Part shown: positions 13,153-24,719 of the stretch, piece after piece
Numbering within the stretch: position 1 is the stretch's first letter
How the letters are laid out: each line of letters begins with the position of its first letter
Origin: Acanthaster planci
Lineage: Eukaryota; Echinodermata; Asteroidea; Valvatida; Acanthasteridae
Reading direction: 5' to 3'
NCBI RefSeq assembly: GCF_001949145.1
Contig: NW_019091362.1
Coordinates: forward strand, 881,433 to 934,490
DNA length: 53,058 nt
Translations under genes and position numbers: made by a program
The notes under the pieces: generated by a model
The model's database searches: none
The model's input: only the letters and a program-made list of their open reading frames with translations
What the model was told of the DNA's origin: nothing

Positions 13153-16100
13153 GTGAGGCTTACAACCCCCCCCATACACAAACTTGCTGGAGAATCTTAG
13201 TGCAATCAATAATGAATCACAACACCAATATGTAGTGTTGGGATCTACACATTTTTTTCCCTACGGGAATGGACGTGTGAAGAAATCCAAATCCTCTGAA
13301 TGGAAACTGCAGCATTTGTTCCAATCTGCCCAACTGAAAAAAATTATCCCTGTGATGTCTCATAAAGAACAGGCGAAGAATATTTACAGTCTGTTTATTG
13401 TAGAAACAAGAAAATTCAGGCATCACCCACACAGAACCAAGAACATCATTTCCATGTATATCAAACATTGTTTTTTCTCCCTACCTTTCAGGCCAGAGCA
13501 AATTCAGAAACTCCCAAATTGTACACATTTTTCACCTTAAAATTTTCCAACTGCTACATTTTGTGACAGTTTATTTACTTTCTGAAAACCGCCCCCCCCC
13601 AGAAGGAGCCACTGTTGTGACAGGCAAAACGTGTGTATAGGTAATGACAGGACCAGGCATTTAAATGTATCGTACAATGTACATGTGTATTCAGCAAGGA
13701 GGTTGCACACACATTGGCCGGGTAATTGAACTTACATTTTCATGTTTAAGGGCATATAACCATTTCAGATATTCAATTCAAGCCAAGTGCCAGGCTATGC
13801 TATCTCCCATCATCACAATTTCTTCGTTGGATTTACAGTGCCGCAACGAGATGGACGTAAGGGGAGGTTGAAATGAAAACGCCAAGATGCTTCACAGGTT
13901 ATGAGCTCGTGAGAGCATTAAGCAGGCTGGAAAACTGTTCCTTGGGGTAACCAGGCCTCCTCCCCCAAAGACAACGAGTAAGAGCATCTTATGCCAAGAG
14001 TAGCTTATTGACGGATGGTGATAAACATATACATGTACATGTATGTCATACATGCGTGTACACAACTGGCGATCCACAAATGATGTGCATATGATACCAG
14101 TATTTCATTTACATTTATCGGTACATATCATTTATAAGTCTGTAAAGTCCTTTTAGAAAACAAATATGTACATGTACCGCTCCTGTAATATTGTTTCAGA
14201 CATCACCCCTGTTCGTTCTTCTGTGTCTCCATATGCAAGAAGCATTGTAATGGCAATGGTTTATCCAAAGGGAGAAAAACAGGTGTCTTCAAATCTTCCT
14301 GTGGGCCCTTACTGGAAAAGTTTGGACACTCCTTTTTACCAAGTGCCCATGTACATGTATATGTTAGGTTTGATATTTTTATTTTACACCCCAACTCTCC
14401 AAGTCCTATCTGCCACAAATACTGATATAAAGCTTTGAGAAACAAATTTCTGAACCAACTTTTGGCACTAAATTGGATCTTTTACTCGTAACTTATTGAT
14501 CTACATGTATACTTTATGTGTGACTTTGGCAAAATAAAAATTGAATGAATTATTTTATACACTAATGGGATGATGTTACCTAAACTGCCTAAATAAAGTT
14601 ACATTTATAATTTAGTTCCAACGATGCCACTTCTTAAACACATGTGTTGAGGTCATGGTGTGAGTACGAGTGGAAGTCTGTAAATTTTCTCCAAATGCTC
14701 CAAATTAGCCACAAAAAAGGTGGAAAACAAAATCCTAATTAAAACCATTTCACTAAGGCCAAAACAAAAGGCAAATTCTGACAGCATGCAACAGATCCTC
14801 AGTAACTGCTCATCGAGGCCTGCTCGCTTGATCTAACAGCATCTGATGTTTAATTTGCCACTGTGGTGGTGCACAGTAAATTGTCGCTGAATTATTTATC
14901 GTGTTAAAGTCCATGTATCACTAGCTCAGTGGTTTGAGTTCTGCCCAGCAGCTGGTCAAACAACTTACCAGTGCTTTGTCTCTCTCTTCCCCTCTCAACA
15001 CTTCTACCCCCCTTCCCCATCACAGTTGACATTTTGTCTGCCTGACGCCGTCTCAGACACCCTCGCTCATTATGCCCAGACAACAACAGAGAGTGAGAAA
15101 TGACAAGCCAACTGCGGGGATACATGTAAAAGGAACTTTTGATTGGTCCAAGACAGTCGCCAAGCCTTGATGGATGGTTTTAGCAACAACGCATCAAGCA
15201 GTCAACCCATGAGATAACGGTTCTTGGCCATAAAGAATCCCAGCAAAAGACACCAAGTAATCAGTATCATTTTGGATGAAATAAAGTAATCAATTTCTTT
15301 TTCTTAAATTTCAAAAGCAACCCAGGGGGATTCTTAAAGTGTAAAAGTCTGGGCAACTCGAACGAGCATTTTGACTGATCTGTACACAACAATGGCTCAT
15401 CCCCTTTCCATTCAAAGGTTAGTATTCGAGGGCATAATCACACAGTCTTTGAGTTTTTGAAATATTAACAGTGAGAAGGGGGGAACAATCTGAGAATTAT
15501 GCTTCTGCAGCATGCACACAACATGCAGAGAGTTTTTCCATGTGGAATCCATTAATGAAGACGGGTTTGCCACAAGGTGTGTATAAACACAAGCAATTTC
15601 ATCCATTTCTCTCTGTAATAACTAAACTCAAACATGACAAATTAAAATTCAATGTCAACATTGACTGGGATACAGGTTAAAGATCAAACAGTGCAATTAA
15701 GTTTCTAAATAAACAATCAGCTGAGAAGTTCTGCAGTCTATTAGAGGAAAACCATGAAGACTTTATGGTTTTAGTCATCAGCCAGAGATGCATTGATCTA
15801 AATGCATGAATATTCAAGTATACTATGCAGGAAACCAAACAATCTAAATCATGCCATAAAAAACTCCTCCAGATGGACATACAATTTTACAGGAAACCGT
15901 GACTAAGAACAACAGCTAGTGTGAATAATTTTTGACTTGTATTTCTAATTCCCAAACTGCTTCAAGCAACTCTTTCCTTAGACCTTACCATCTGCAGCTT
16001 GATGCCTACAGACTGGCACTGTGCTTTTGGCAAGATGAGCACAAACTTTTTCTCTTCTAACTTAAGGACAAACATCACACGTCATATTTTCCTCTCACAT

Positions 16101-16332
16101 TCAGAATCCTGGGTGATGGCTTCTTATTTGCAATCTTTTACTTAGGGGTTCATGCAATGATTACTTCCGTTACAAATTCTATCCAACTTTCTACATGTAT
16201 TCCTCTTAAATACATGTACATTAAAACTACAAAACATCTTCTGGTTAATGACTCTAGGGAAAGTTCACCTACTTTTAATCATTCAAATTTTTACAACAAA
16301 TAAGCACACTAAGTATACAGTGTTATGATACA
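13153..16332. other. Non-coding stretch
   Basis: AT-rich DNA with a C9 run near 13592 and several TACATGTA words (14032-14042). A perfect tRNA A-box-like word TAGCTCAGTGG at 14922-14932 has no B box after it, so no tRNA or SINE is called there. Confidence 0.35.
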
Positions 16333-16390
16333 CGTCAGGCAGGGCAAAAATCCAAAATGAATTAAAATCTCCCCGGCGCAAATCCATCTT
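16333..16390 (+). repeat. Left copy of a 58-base direct repeat flanking a tRNA-like sequence
   Basis: This segment shares nearly all its bases with 16571-16628 in the same orientation, including the identical core caaaaatccaaaatgaatta. The tRNA-like sequence lies between the two copies. The arrangement may be two SINE tails, or one SINE inserted in or next to another. Confidence 0.75.
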
Positions 16391-16449
16391 TGTAAATATA
16401 TGTTCACGGTACCCGACACAACATCTGACTCAAACCAGCCAGCCGACAC

Positions 16450-16530
16450 CGGTAAGCTCGGTGGTTAAGTGGTTACGACATCTGCACTAGTAAGCAGGAA
16501 GTTGTGGGTTCGAGTCCCACCTGAGTATGC
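16450..16530 (+). repeat. tRNA-derived sequence, probable SINE head
   Basis: A perfect B box, GGTTCGAGTCC, lies at 16507-16517. An A-box-like word (taagctcggtgg) sits about 50 bases upstream at 16453, and an anticodon-arm-like stretch (actagtaagcaggaagttgtg) lies between them. There is no clean acceptor stem pairing, so a functional tRNA gene is unlikely. The following run of T could end a Pol III transcript. Together with the flanking 58-base repeats it reads as a tRNA-derived SINE. Confidence 0.55.
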
Positions 16531-16570
16531 TTGTGGTTTTTTTCACAAGCCTTCAGGGGTAAACACACGT

Positions 16571-16628
16571 TGTCGGGCAAGGCAAAAATCCAAAATGAAT
16601 TAACATTTCCCCGACGCAAATCCATCTT
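16571..16628 (+). repeat. Right copy of the 58-base direct repeat
   Basis: Same orientation as 16333-16390, with a few substitutions such as gtcaggcag versus gtcgggcaa. It begins about 40 bases after the tRNA-like sequence and could be the SINE body or tail. Confidence 0.75.
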
Positions 16629-17965
16629 CGGAAATCAGCACATGAAAGAAAAATTTAAGACAGCAAAATATTCACAATTCTGGCAAAATTTAGTGCTGAA
16701 ATAAAATAACTCTATGCTAGGTAGTATGCCATCACATTCTGGTTCATGAATATGCACAGTGCATTAGCATAAATACCCTTTAACACCATGAAAAAATATT
16801 GAAAAAAAGGGGTTACAAAGAACATATACTGTACACGCATTTCCAAAGGTTTCCATTTTGAAAATTACAATGCACAGACCCTTTGGTCTGTAAGGGCAGC
16901 TTCATGAAGAGAGACAACATTACAAACACAAAAGTACCAGACTATCCAAGGCACAGGGAGAAAGAGCATCTCACTGTCTGTCAAAAAATGTACTGTTAAA
17001 AAGATACATGTGGCGGTATTTCTAATGTTGCCAATTTCCCACTGAATATATTGGTTTTCAGATGAGCAAAATAGCCAGTGGTAAAAGCTTTTTAACACTT
17101 TTCATTTCGATGAACACCCCACTGCCAGTTTATTAATCTAGACAGTCTGGAGCAGGCATGTTTAATAATGGTATGTACATTATAGTATATGTAGATATAT
17201 GTACTGTAGGTTTTAATTAAAGTGAGTAAGGATTAAACTTGCAAAGTAAACTGAATGAGGCAGTATCTTTTCTTGCTGCAATTGTTTAGCATTGATCGAG
17301 TGCACCAGGGCCGGCCTGAGACACACAGTTGTCAAAGGAACTGATGATGACTGCAGAATGATAAAGCTGGTTAATTAAATCTGTCCAGCTTTAATTGCAT
17401 CAACACCACTTAAGTTGTATAGTTTTTATGTAGTGAATGCAGGATTGAAACAGAATTTGAAATTCACATGACTTTTGGCGGTACATGTTCAAAAGAAGCT
17501 ATGTAAAATTACTTCGTTTGAAAAAATTGTAAGTTGAGAAAACGAGTAGGAGTTTTTATGAGTGTGCTAATACTCAATTTATTTGACTTCATAATGGTCA
17601 ATACCATCTCCATATTTCAGGGATTGCTGTATTACTGGGTAAAAAAACTGAAAGCAATCCATAGTGTTATTTTTCGAAGTTGTGAAACAGAGCAAGGAAC
17701 AATCAATTTTAAATTCCCAGAAAGCTCTTAAGATATGATTTATTTTAAGTAGCCTTATTGCCGTGCAGTCAGCTTTATATACAAGTTACTTTTGGTTACA
17801 GGGTTATCATATGAAACAGTTGACACGTACATGTAGGGAAAGTTGGTAAGATCCAGAACAAGAAAATAATCACCAATTAATGATTCTGTCAGGATCACTG
17901 ATAACACTGTTTTTCACTGTGTGTTTAAAAAGATATGAAAAAGATGGGTAGAAATAGATTCTTAC
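16629..17965. other. Non-coding stretch, probable intron
   Basis: AT-rich DNA. I see no supported gene or repeat. Confidence 0.4.
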
Positions 17966-18075
17966 CACAGTAACGTGCGTGCCAGTTGATGTTTTAATAT
18001 GTCCAGAGTGCATCTTCAGAACTCGCTGTAGTAGGTCGAGGCCAAGACAGAAATATATCAAATCCAACAACACGC
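17966..18075 (-). CDS. Candidate internal coding exon
   Basis: Seen: on the minus strand the pyrimidine tract CTTGACTGTTCCTGTCTTAG is a strong acceptor, and the exon ends at ACTGTG|GTAAGA. It enters in phase 1 and leaves in phase 0, with 36 complete codons. The peptide starts with a hydrophobic helix (VLLDLIYFCLGLDLLQRVLK) and continues MHSGHIKTSTGTHVTV. I do not recognise the family. The helix looks more like part of an alpha-solenoid than a membrane span, because charged residues recur every few positions, but that is inference. The phase-1 entry does not match the phase-0 exit of the nearest upstream candidate, so an exon may be missing between them. Confidence 0.42.
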
Positions 18076-19984
18076 CTAAGACAGGAACAGTCAAGATGTG
18101 ACAGCCGCAGCGTTGAGTACCCAGAAAGTTCCTTTGATGATTAAACCTGACCAGACAACAAGGCGGGCCTGCACGTTGGGAAGACCAGAATCCCCCCTCG
18201 TTGTGGTGATGAGTTTGAGACAGTAATGAAACAGGCTCGCCCCCTGCCGGGGAACTCCTGGCAAGCCCTGCTAGTTTGTTTCTTACCGGCCGACCTTGCC
18301 TCCTGCTGCAAGACTCACTCTACGAACAGCTTGTTGCTTCACTGAACCTCTCCTGCAACGGCTGTCTGATCACTTTCCCCTCCCTGTGGTGCATAATTAA
18401 GTTTTACAGGACTGAAAATTGACGAGGAGAAAAACATGCTGGCAAATTTGCCCGTCTAGCACAGGATGCTAAGAGTGTCTGTTGATACCAGTACAAGATA
18501 CACACAGGCCTTGTGCATATTATATTAATGTCAGTTTATGTGTCTACACGGGGTGCATTCCATCTATACAATGACTACCTGAGCAACGCAAGAGTACTAT
18601 TGTACTGAGTGTGTGTGTGTACATGTGTGTCTACGTGCAAAGGCAGAGAAATCTGAACAGCCTCGCCGGTCTTATTTCTCCGCGATCGCTAAATTCCATT
18701 TGCAGCCAAATGCTCATCCACTGGGAAGTTGAGGAGATTGTTCCGTCTCCCTGCTCCTTAGCAACCAAAAGAAGGAAGGAGGAAAAAAAAAGGTTTCTTC
18801 GGCCCCAGGACAGATCAGGGCTCCTGATGAGATGTTATCAGTATTAACAAAAAAATTCTAACACGATCCAGGTTTCCGAGTCTTGGCAAAGCATGTTTGG
18901 GGGACAAGGGAAGGTGTGAATTCACATCGCCCAAGGTCAGAAAAGGCGGCAAGTTTTAATAAACTTTTATTGCATTTGAAGAGGAAGACTATAAAAAATA
19001 TCTACCGGCCAGAGATAAATGGATTGAGGATTGGGAAAGTGCACGACTACACATGTATACTGCACTGGGTACTTGATATACTGCTCAGGATATTACTAGA
19101 AGATATCTGCTTACAAAATGTCAATGATGTACCCACAGCCTTTTGATGTTATCGTTTCAGACAAACACAAGGCAAAACAATTTCTGCCGCATCGTTATTG
19201 CTGCAGATGGAGTAACAAAATATGAACTATAATCAAATTAGTTGTCTTTTACTGCACTTTATTAACTCTCGCAATTCCATGAACTGTGCCCAAAATGGCA
19301 TAAAGAGAGGCTGTTTGAAAATTTCCACTGTCAGTGATTTTGACTGGTGTTTTCTTTTTGTCCACACTCATTTTTTTAAAAATCAATTACTGTTACTTGT
19401 TTTGCTTTCTGCCTAAGTAAAAAGATTAACATCAACATTTAATACCTCTATTAGGGTGCCCTTTCATTGCTGACATTGAAATAGTGGGCATGGGTGTCAC
19501 CATGGGGTAAAGCTCGTTTGAGGTACGAAAAGAGGGTAAAGTTCCAATCCCTGCCAAGCTAACAACCACTGACAGAGGAAAAGGGTCAATTCTGAGGTGT
19601 TTTCACGTCGATTTAAGATTTGATTTCCCTTTCTTTCTTTTTTCATTTCTTTGCCAGCCCCCTTTCAGTGCCTGCCCTTTGCATTTCCTCTACAATGCTC
19701 ACACATAAAGAATATCAACTTTAATTACATTTTACCCAGTTTCAAATGGCTAAACAGGGTCAAACCAACCAACATACAGATAGCTCTGGAACAAAAGCTA
19801 ATTCACAATTTCATTAATTTCCAAGTTAACTGGAAAGGATGAAAAAAGAAGATGTAGAGATGCCAATGGCACCACACTGTTACACAATGAAATTCTTGAG
19901 TGAAATTGACGGAAACACCAACTAAAATCCCTTACTCTAATTGTTAGTGCAAATACTACATTAAAATCAATGTAAGCACTCGTC
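18076..19984. other. Non-coding stretch with a GC-richer island at 18140-18400
   Basis: The island at 18140-18400 stands out in composition. On the plus strand it holds a frame without ATG that contains LLLQDSLYEQLVASLNLSCN, with a possible donor TGTG|GTGCAT. On the minus strand it holds a donor-like CCG|GTAAGA. The two readings exclude each other and I cannot choose. A second mildly GC-rich patch lies at 18660-18760. The rest is AT-rich. Confidence 0.3.
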
Positions 19985-20443
19985 TTGATACAAGTCTTTA
20001 CAGCTACAGGCAGTTCATTTGCTCAGTGTGCATGTACACGTTGGCTCTACTGTACTTTCTGTGAGCGCAAATCCATCGGTTACCTGGCAACCAAGATAAA
20101 AATATCCCCTGACAGATCGCTCCATCCCGTGATGACAGGAAAGATGGCAGCAGATGTTGAAACTTTGCTGGAGGACCCCTTTAAACAATGTCAACAGTTT
20201 ATCATCACAGAATTACCATGTAACTATAGACAGTGGTTGCAACTGAAAAGCCTCACACCTGTTCCAAAAAAGTTTGAATTGATGGTTTTGATGGTTCCGT
20301 CTTTCGCAGCATATCAAAATAGCATTTGTAGATTCATCTGTTCAAAATCTGGAGGTAAAATAACTCAAAAGGACCTGGAAAAGATGGATAACTCACTGGT
20401 ACTTAAAAAACAAGGGTTTTTTATTACTACAGAATCAGTTTGA
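19985..20443 (+). CDS. 152-codon open frame, possible small gene or exon
   Basis: Seen: one uninterrupted plus-strand frame ending at TGA. A more natural start than the first codon is ATG at 20131 or ATG at 20143 (ATGGCAGCAGAT). From there the peptide has a mixed, protein-like composition, such as LLEDPFKQCQQFIITELPCN and later LMVLMVPSFAAYQNSICRFI. A possible donor GGAG|GTAAAA lies near 20352, so part of it might be an exon and not an intact single-exon gene. It lies between candidate minus-strand exons. I do not recognise the product. A chance frame remains quite possible. Confidence 0.27.
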   Translation: MIQVFTATGSSFAQCACTRWLYCTFCERKSIGYLATKIKISPDRSLHPVMTGKMAADVETLLEDPFKQCQQFIITELPCNYRQWLQLKSLTPVPKKFELMVLMVPSFAAYQNSICRFICSKSGGKITQKDLEKMDNSLVLKKQGFFITTESV

Positions 20444-22224
20444 AGTCATTATGACATCACTTTGGATTTTGCATTCTAAGAACACATTGAACAGACCAAT
20501 CATCTTTAATGATGACTCCCTGTCTTCTGATAACTCCAGAAAAATAACTGTTTCAGTGATATCATTCATGCAAAAACCTTCACAAATTGAATCTTGAGGA
20601 TACATTTTTTGTTCAGCAGATGTAATACAAAGAATGCAAAAAAATTTAGGGATAAATCAAAAGTGACAGGATGGCATCATCCTGACGTTTCTTCAATTTT
20701 CATCTCTCACCCCAACTCAGAAACTGAACTCTGGTATGTTTACATGTACATGTATATACCAGTATATATGTGTAAGGTATGTTAAAAACAGCTTAAAGAT
20801 GTCATATAACCACTGACGACATTCTTTTTAAGAGAACGGTCAAAACGTACATGTATGCTAATATATTTTTTAAATAATTCTTTAAAAAATTTACACAACG
20901 TCATCATGAGGTCACCACAAATATCATGTATAATGGTACGTACATGACACATCAGGGGCAAGACATAAGCTTACCTAGAATTAAAAGTATCTCACCTTTA
21001 GGTCCTGGGATACTAGCATGCAAAAACTTCAACTCAGTGGAAATATCCAATCAGGTTCAAAGGTCAATGGATGAACCAGGAATCATTAAAGGATAAATCG
21101 AGGTTTCTCATACTGTACATGTACTTATGTCTGCAATGCATCTATAGATACTTTTGTAGAATACCAAATAAGAAATATACCAAATAAGAGATACTGTCAA
21201 GTTTTTGTAGAGTTACAGGACTACTGTGTATCATTTCTCTACTACTCTAGAGTTTTATGCAATACATACCGAGATCATGATGGCATTTTTCCGTCTGAGT
21301 ACCGTAGCCTCTCTACTTAACCTTTTTTGTTATTTTGCTGATGTTCCCTGTTATATGGTGTTTGATACGTGTAACTACACCACTTGCCCTTTTGCAATTA
21401 CAGTGCTGTGCTGTAATACCATACCAGTAAGATTTACATCCATTAATGTTCATGTATGAAATATTGTAACTCTGTTGTTGTGTAAAAAGCTTTGTTTGTG
21501 GGTGAAGTAAATGAAACTTTTCGGCATTCTCGTTGCATAAATGGAATTGAATGACAAACAAAGAAACAAGCAATACATTCTCCATGTATGCTTGTGCCCA
21601 CAGGAGAACTGAACCAGTGAAATGTCAGTTAATGTTTTTCTGGCATGATATTCAAACATGTTTTTGACGCTAAAAGAAAAATTGCCTTCACACATCTCTT
21701 TTAAAGGACATCAGTCACCATAGGCTGAAAATGAACATGATGGGTCAATGCAAGATTAATAAGATTCAAATCCTGATTCTGGTTGGCCAATACAACATTA
21801 GTTCATTGTAATTCAAAATCACAGTCCAAAAAAAGTGGTGTTCAAAGACGGGGTTCTAATTCTCTTAAGATTTTATTAGCTCTATTAACGATATGAAAAA
21901 AATTCACTTCTTTTGGTCGTAGTCTTTCTTAATCCTACATGGTGTAATTAGTGTTCTTAGTTTTAAATAAAACTCCAACTAAAGTGCTAAACTTGTGCAC
22001 TTGCCAGAATTAGAGCATGTGAACTACCAACCTACAAATGTGTTTATTAGAAAAAGATTAGAAATCATTAGATTGTAAAAATCCAATTACTTAAAGATAA
22101 AATACATGCATGTACAGTGTATGTGTACAGCGGCTACAGTCAAGTATACATGTAAAAGATCTACACAAATAATCTTGTCCCATGAACAGTGCTTCTCTGC
22201 ACTCCAAAGCCTGGCTACATTTCA
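20444..22224. other. Non-coding stretch
   Basis: AT-rich DNA with TACATGTA words (20741-20752, 21115). No supported gene. Confidence 0.4.
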
Positions 22225-22238
22225 CCACTAGAGGGCAG
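22225..22238 (+). promoter_or_regulatory. Perfect match to the CTCF core consensus
   Basis: CCACTAGAGGGCAG fits CCASYAGRKGGCRS at every position. CTCF is conserved in bilaterian animals and binds this core, and the site would then mark an insulator or loop anchor. A single motif match in 53 kb is only weak evidence of occupancy. Confidence 0.4.
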
Positions 22239-24239
22239 CATTATTTCCCATTGGCAGACCACCTCCAAAAAATTTGATATTATGGTACCAAGGAAAACAC
22301 TTCCAGCTGTAACCAAGAGAGGGAGCTATATCAACAGGCCAAAGCTGTCACAATCAACAGACCAACATAGAGTGCACTGTTGATGACAAATGCATGAATA
22401 CACATCACACACATACATGTAGTTGTCGAAAAAAAAATTTCCTGTTGATGGTATACTGTGACAAGGAAATGGTTCTGAAAATACACTTAAACATACGGCT
22501 GCCACATATAATTTTAATGATAAAACAAATCTGAACAAAAGAAAGAGATCTTTGCAAAGCTTAAGCTTCCTTCTCATTCAACAACCTCATAAGTACCTCA
22601 AGTGGACAGCCATGATACTTAGAATTCGACCCATAAATTGTTACATGTACATCACAACCCCCAATCCACAAGTAACAATGTCAACAGTAAATCACTACCC
22701 TCGCGTTGTACCAATTTGGAATTGTGTACATGCATAAAGGCATGCCAAAGATGAAGGAGACTGATTCGCCTTCAAATTAAACCAAATTAATTTTATGGAT
22801 TATGGTTTATTTAACTTCAAAATCACATTACAGCCCAAAGTTTCCATTATGTGAAATTTGCCATGAAACAATTTTCAATATCTCAGAAAATGAGGGACTG
22901 AATGTAAAAGTAAGTGTTCTCCAAGTTCTAAATTTTAAACTTGATGGGGTCTGAGTAAACAGAAGGGGGGGAAGCCTTCTTCAACAACCCCCCTCCCATT
23001 TTGAATTTAAGCTTTAGGTTTAGTGCTGGGTATGTTAGGGGTTGAGTTTTCCGCTGTACATGTACAATTTGGCAGTACTTTTAGGCATTTATAGACAGGA
23101 TTTTTGGGGGGGGGTGTTGTGTTCTTTGGGTTTTTTTTCATCTAGATACAGTGGGGAAGATGAAATGTTCAAGTTTGTGTTCACGTACATAATACAGGTA
23201 TCCAATATTTCAAACCTGGCAGCCAGATTTTAAAGTTTGGTGGCTTCTTTTCTTACATGGTTGGAGAAGTGTGTCAAATACAGTACACAGCAAATGACAA
23301 TGGGAATTTTGTGAAAAGATTTCCTTTTCACAGCCACATCTGCATTTCATAAGGCATGAAAACATTTTCCTACTTGAGTAAAAGGCACAAAAATATTTAA
23401 CCACTAATGTGAAAAGGCAGGAAATTGTTTTCCCACTTGCCTGAAAGTTGCGAAGATGTTTTCCACTGAAAGAAAAAGCGTGAAATTGTTTCCCCAATGT
23501 GAAAAGTTGTTTGCACATTTTGTAAAATGAAAATGATAAAAGTGTGAAAGGACTTTCCCCTTCCCAGGTTAACTTTCAACAGCAATGTACTGAACAGTAC
23601 ATGAAAGTTCAAGTCTGTTCACTTTACTTTTTTCTCTCTCTTGCAAAGGAAATACAACTATGCAGGTAGAACAGAAGCAATTTTTAAAAGTGGACTGTAC
23701 CCTGCTTCTCTAAGGAGTGGGGAAGAGGAAGTGTGCCTCACAGGTATATCCTCTCTCCTACTTGTCGCCAACTGCCTTTTTTCTTCCAGATTACATTTTT
23801 CACAGGCATGCATCACACCCATCCCAAGAGTCCCTAAAAGCCTTAGGCTGGTTCACACTGCAGGCAAATACAAAAGCAAAGTCAATTTGACGTTACAAAA
23901 CATTTGCAGCCAAATTTGCTTGAGTGGATGTGTTCAACTTTTGCCAATTTACAGTGGGGTTATTAGATTTGGCTTCACAATTCTGCATTTGTGTTCGCTC
24001 TCGACCTCAGGTTACCTTAAGGCTGCAGCACTGAGAATCTGTACCCTGAAATTCTCTTGGACTTTTCAGCGGACCCTAGCTCCCTGACACTTGAAATTTG
24101 CGCTTGAAATTTGAGCTGATACTTGGTCCTATTAGCTTGGAACTCTCCGTCGTACATGTAAATCTGTCCCTGGTGTTAAATTACTTCAGCTTTTGAGTTA
24201 TTGTTTTTTCTATTCCTCCAATCATCAATCAGTTTGACA
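22239..24239. other. Non-coding stretch
   Basis: AT-rich DNA. The part at 23330-23560 contains degenerate repeats of words like gtgaaa and attgttttccc. A 148-codon plus-strand frame (23641-24087) follows a pyrimidine-rich tract ending in AAAG but has no further support. No gene is called. Confidence 0.35.
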
Positions 24240-24480
24240 AAGACCTTTTTTTCCTCACCTTCCACCTCTGTGGCCCAGGTTCAAATCCCACACTGACTTA
24301 CAGACTTACAGGTTGGGTTTTCTGAGGGTTTTCCCCAGAACATTTATCAAGGGATTTCCTGCCACCTCTGAAAACGAACATTTCTTCGTTGTCTGTCCCG
24401 TCCAGGTGCCTGGGGAGAAGAGTTCATTGCTAAAACTGGAAGGGCTCCCCAGGTTGAATACAAAATGATGAATAAATAAT
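24240..24480 (+). repeat. Possible degenerate SINE
   Basis: A perfect B-box match, GGTTCAAATCC, lies at 24278-24288. It is followed by gggttttctgagggttttcc and a 3' end of the form gaatacaaaatgatgaataaataat. No A box is visible upstream, so the head is truncated or decayed. Called only as a likely SINE remnant. Confidence 0.35.
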
Positions 24481-24540
24481 TGATTTTATAAAACATAAAT
24501 CAAAATTCACGTGTGATGAAAAGTGACTTCTGCACTACAG

Positions 24541-24719
24541 GTCCATGTCCTTGTTCAACTTCAAGAAAAATTGGATTTCATAGCCCATGGAAGAAGCATT
24601 GCTCCGTTCAATTCAAATCCTGTTGCATTGCTGCAAGACCAAAATACCAACATTAGATGGATCCCCCACTGGATCAACGCAATGCTCCCTGACACCCGAC
24701 CGTCGAGTGTTGACCTGTG
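24541..24719 (+). CDS. Candidate internal coding exon with consensus donor
   Basis: Seen: acceptor CTTCTGCACTACAG|GTCC and donor CTGTG|GTAAGT enclose 179 bases open in one frame only. The exon enters in phase 0 and exits in phase 2. It contains LVQLQEKLDFIAHGRSIAPF and IRWIPHWINAMLPD. GC content is higher than in the flanks. It is the best plus-strand exon candidate in the window. I do not recognise the family. Its phase-2 exit fits the next plus-strand candidate at 29221. An ordinary pseudo-exon cannot be ruled out. Confidence 0.38.

Noticed and set aside
14922-14932. Perfect tRNA A box TAGCTCAGTGG
   Set aside because: No B box or foldable tRNA follows within the expected distance.
16450-16530. 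A functional tRNA gene
   Set aside because: The B box is perfect but the A box is imperfect and no acceptor stem pairs. The flanking direct repeats favour a SINE.
23641-24087. 148-codon plus-strand frame after a pyrimidine-rich tract
   Set aside because: Several possible splice exits give contradictory frames, and phases do not fit the next candidate at 24541.
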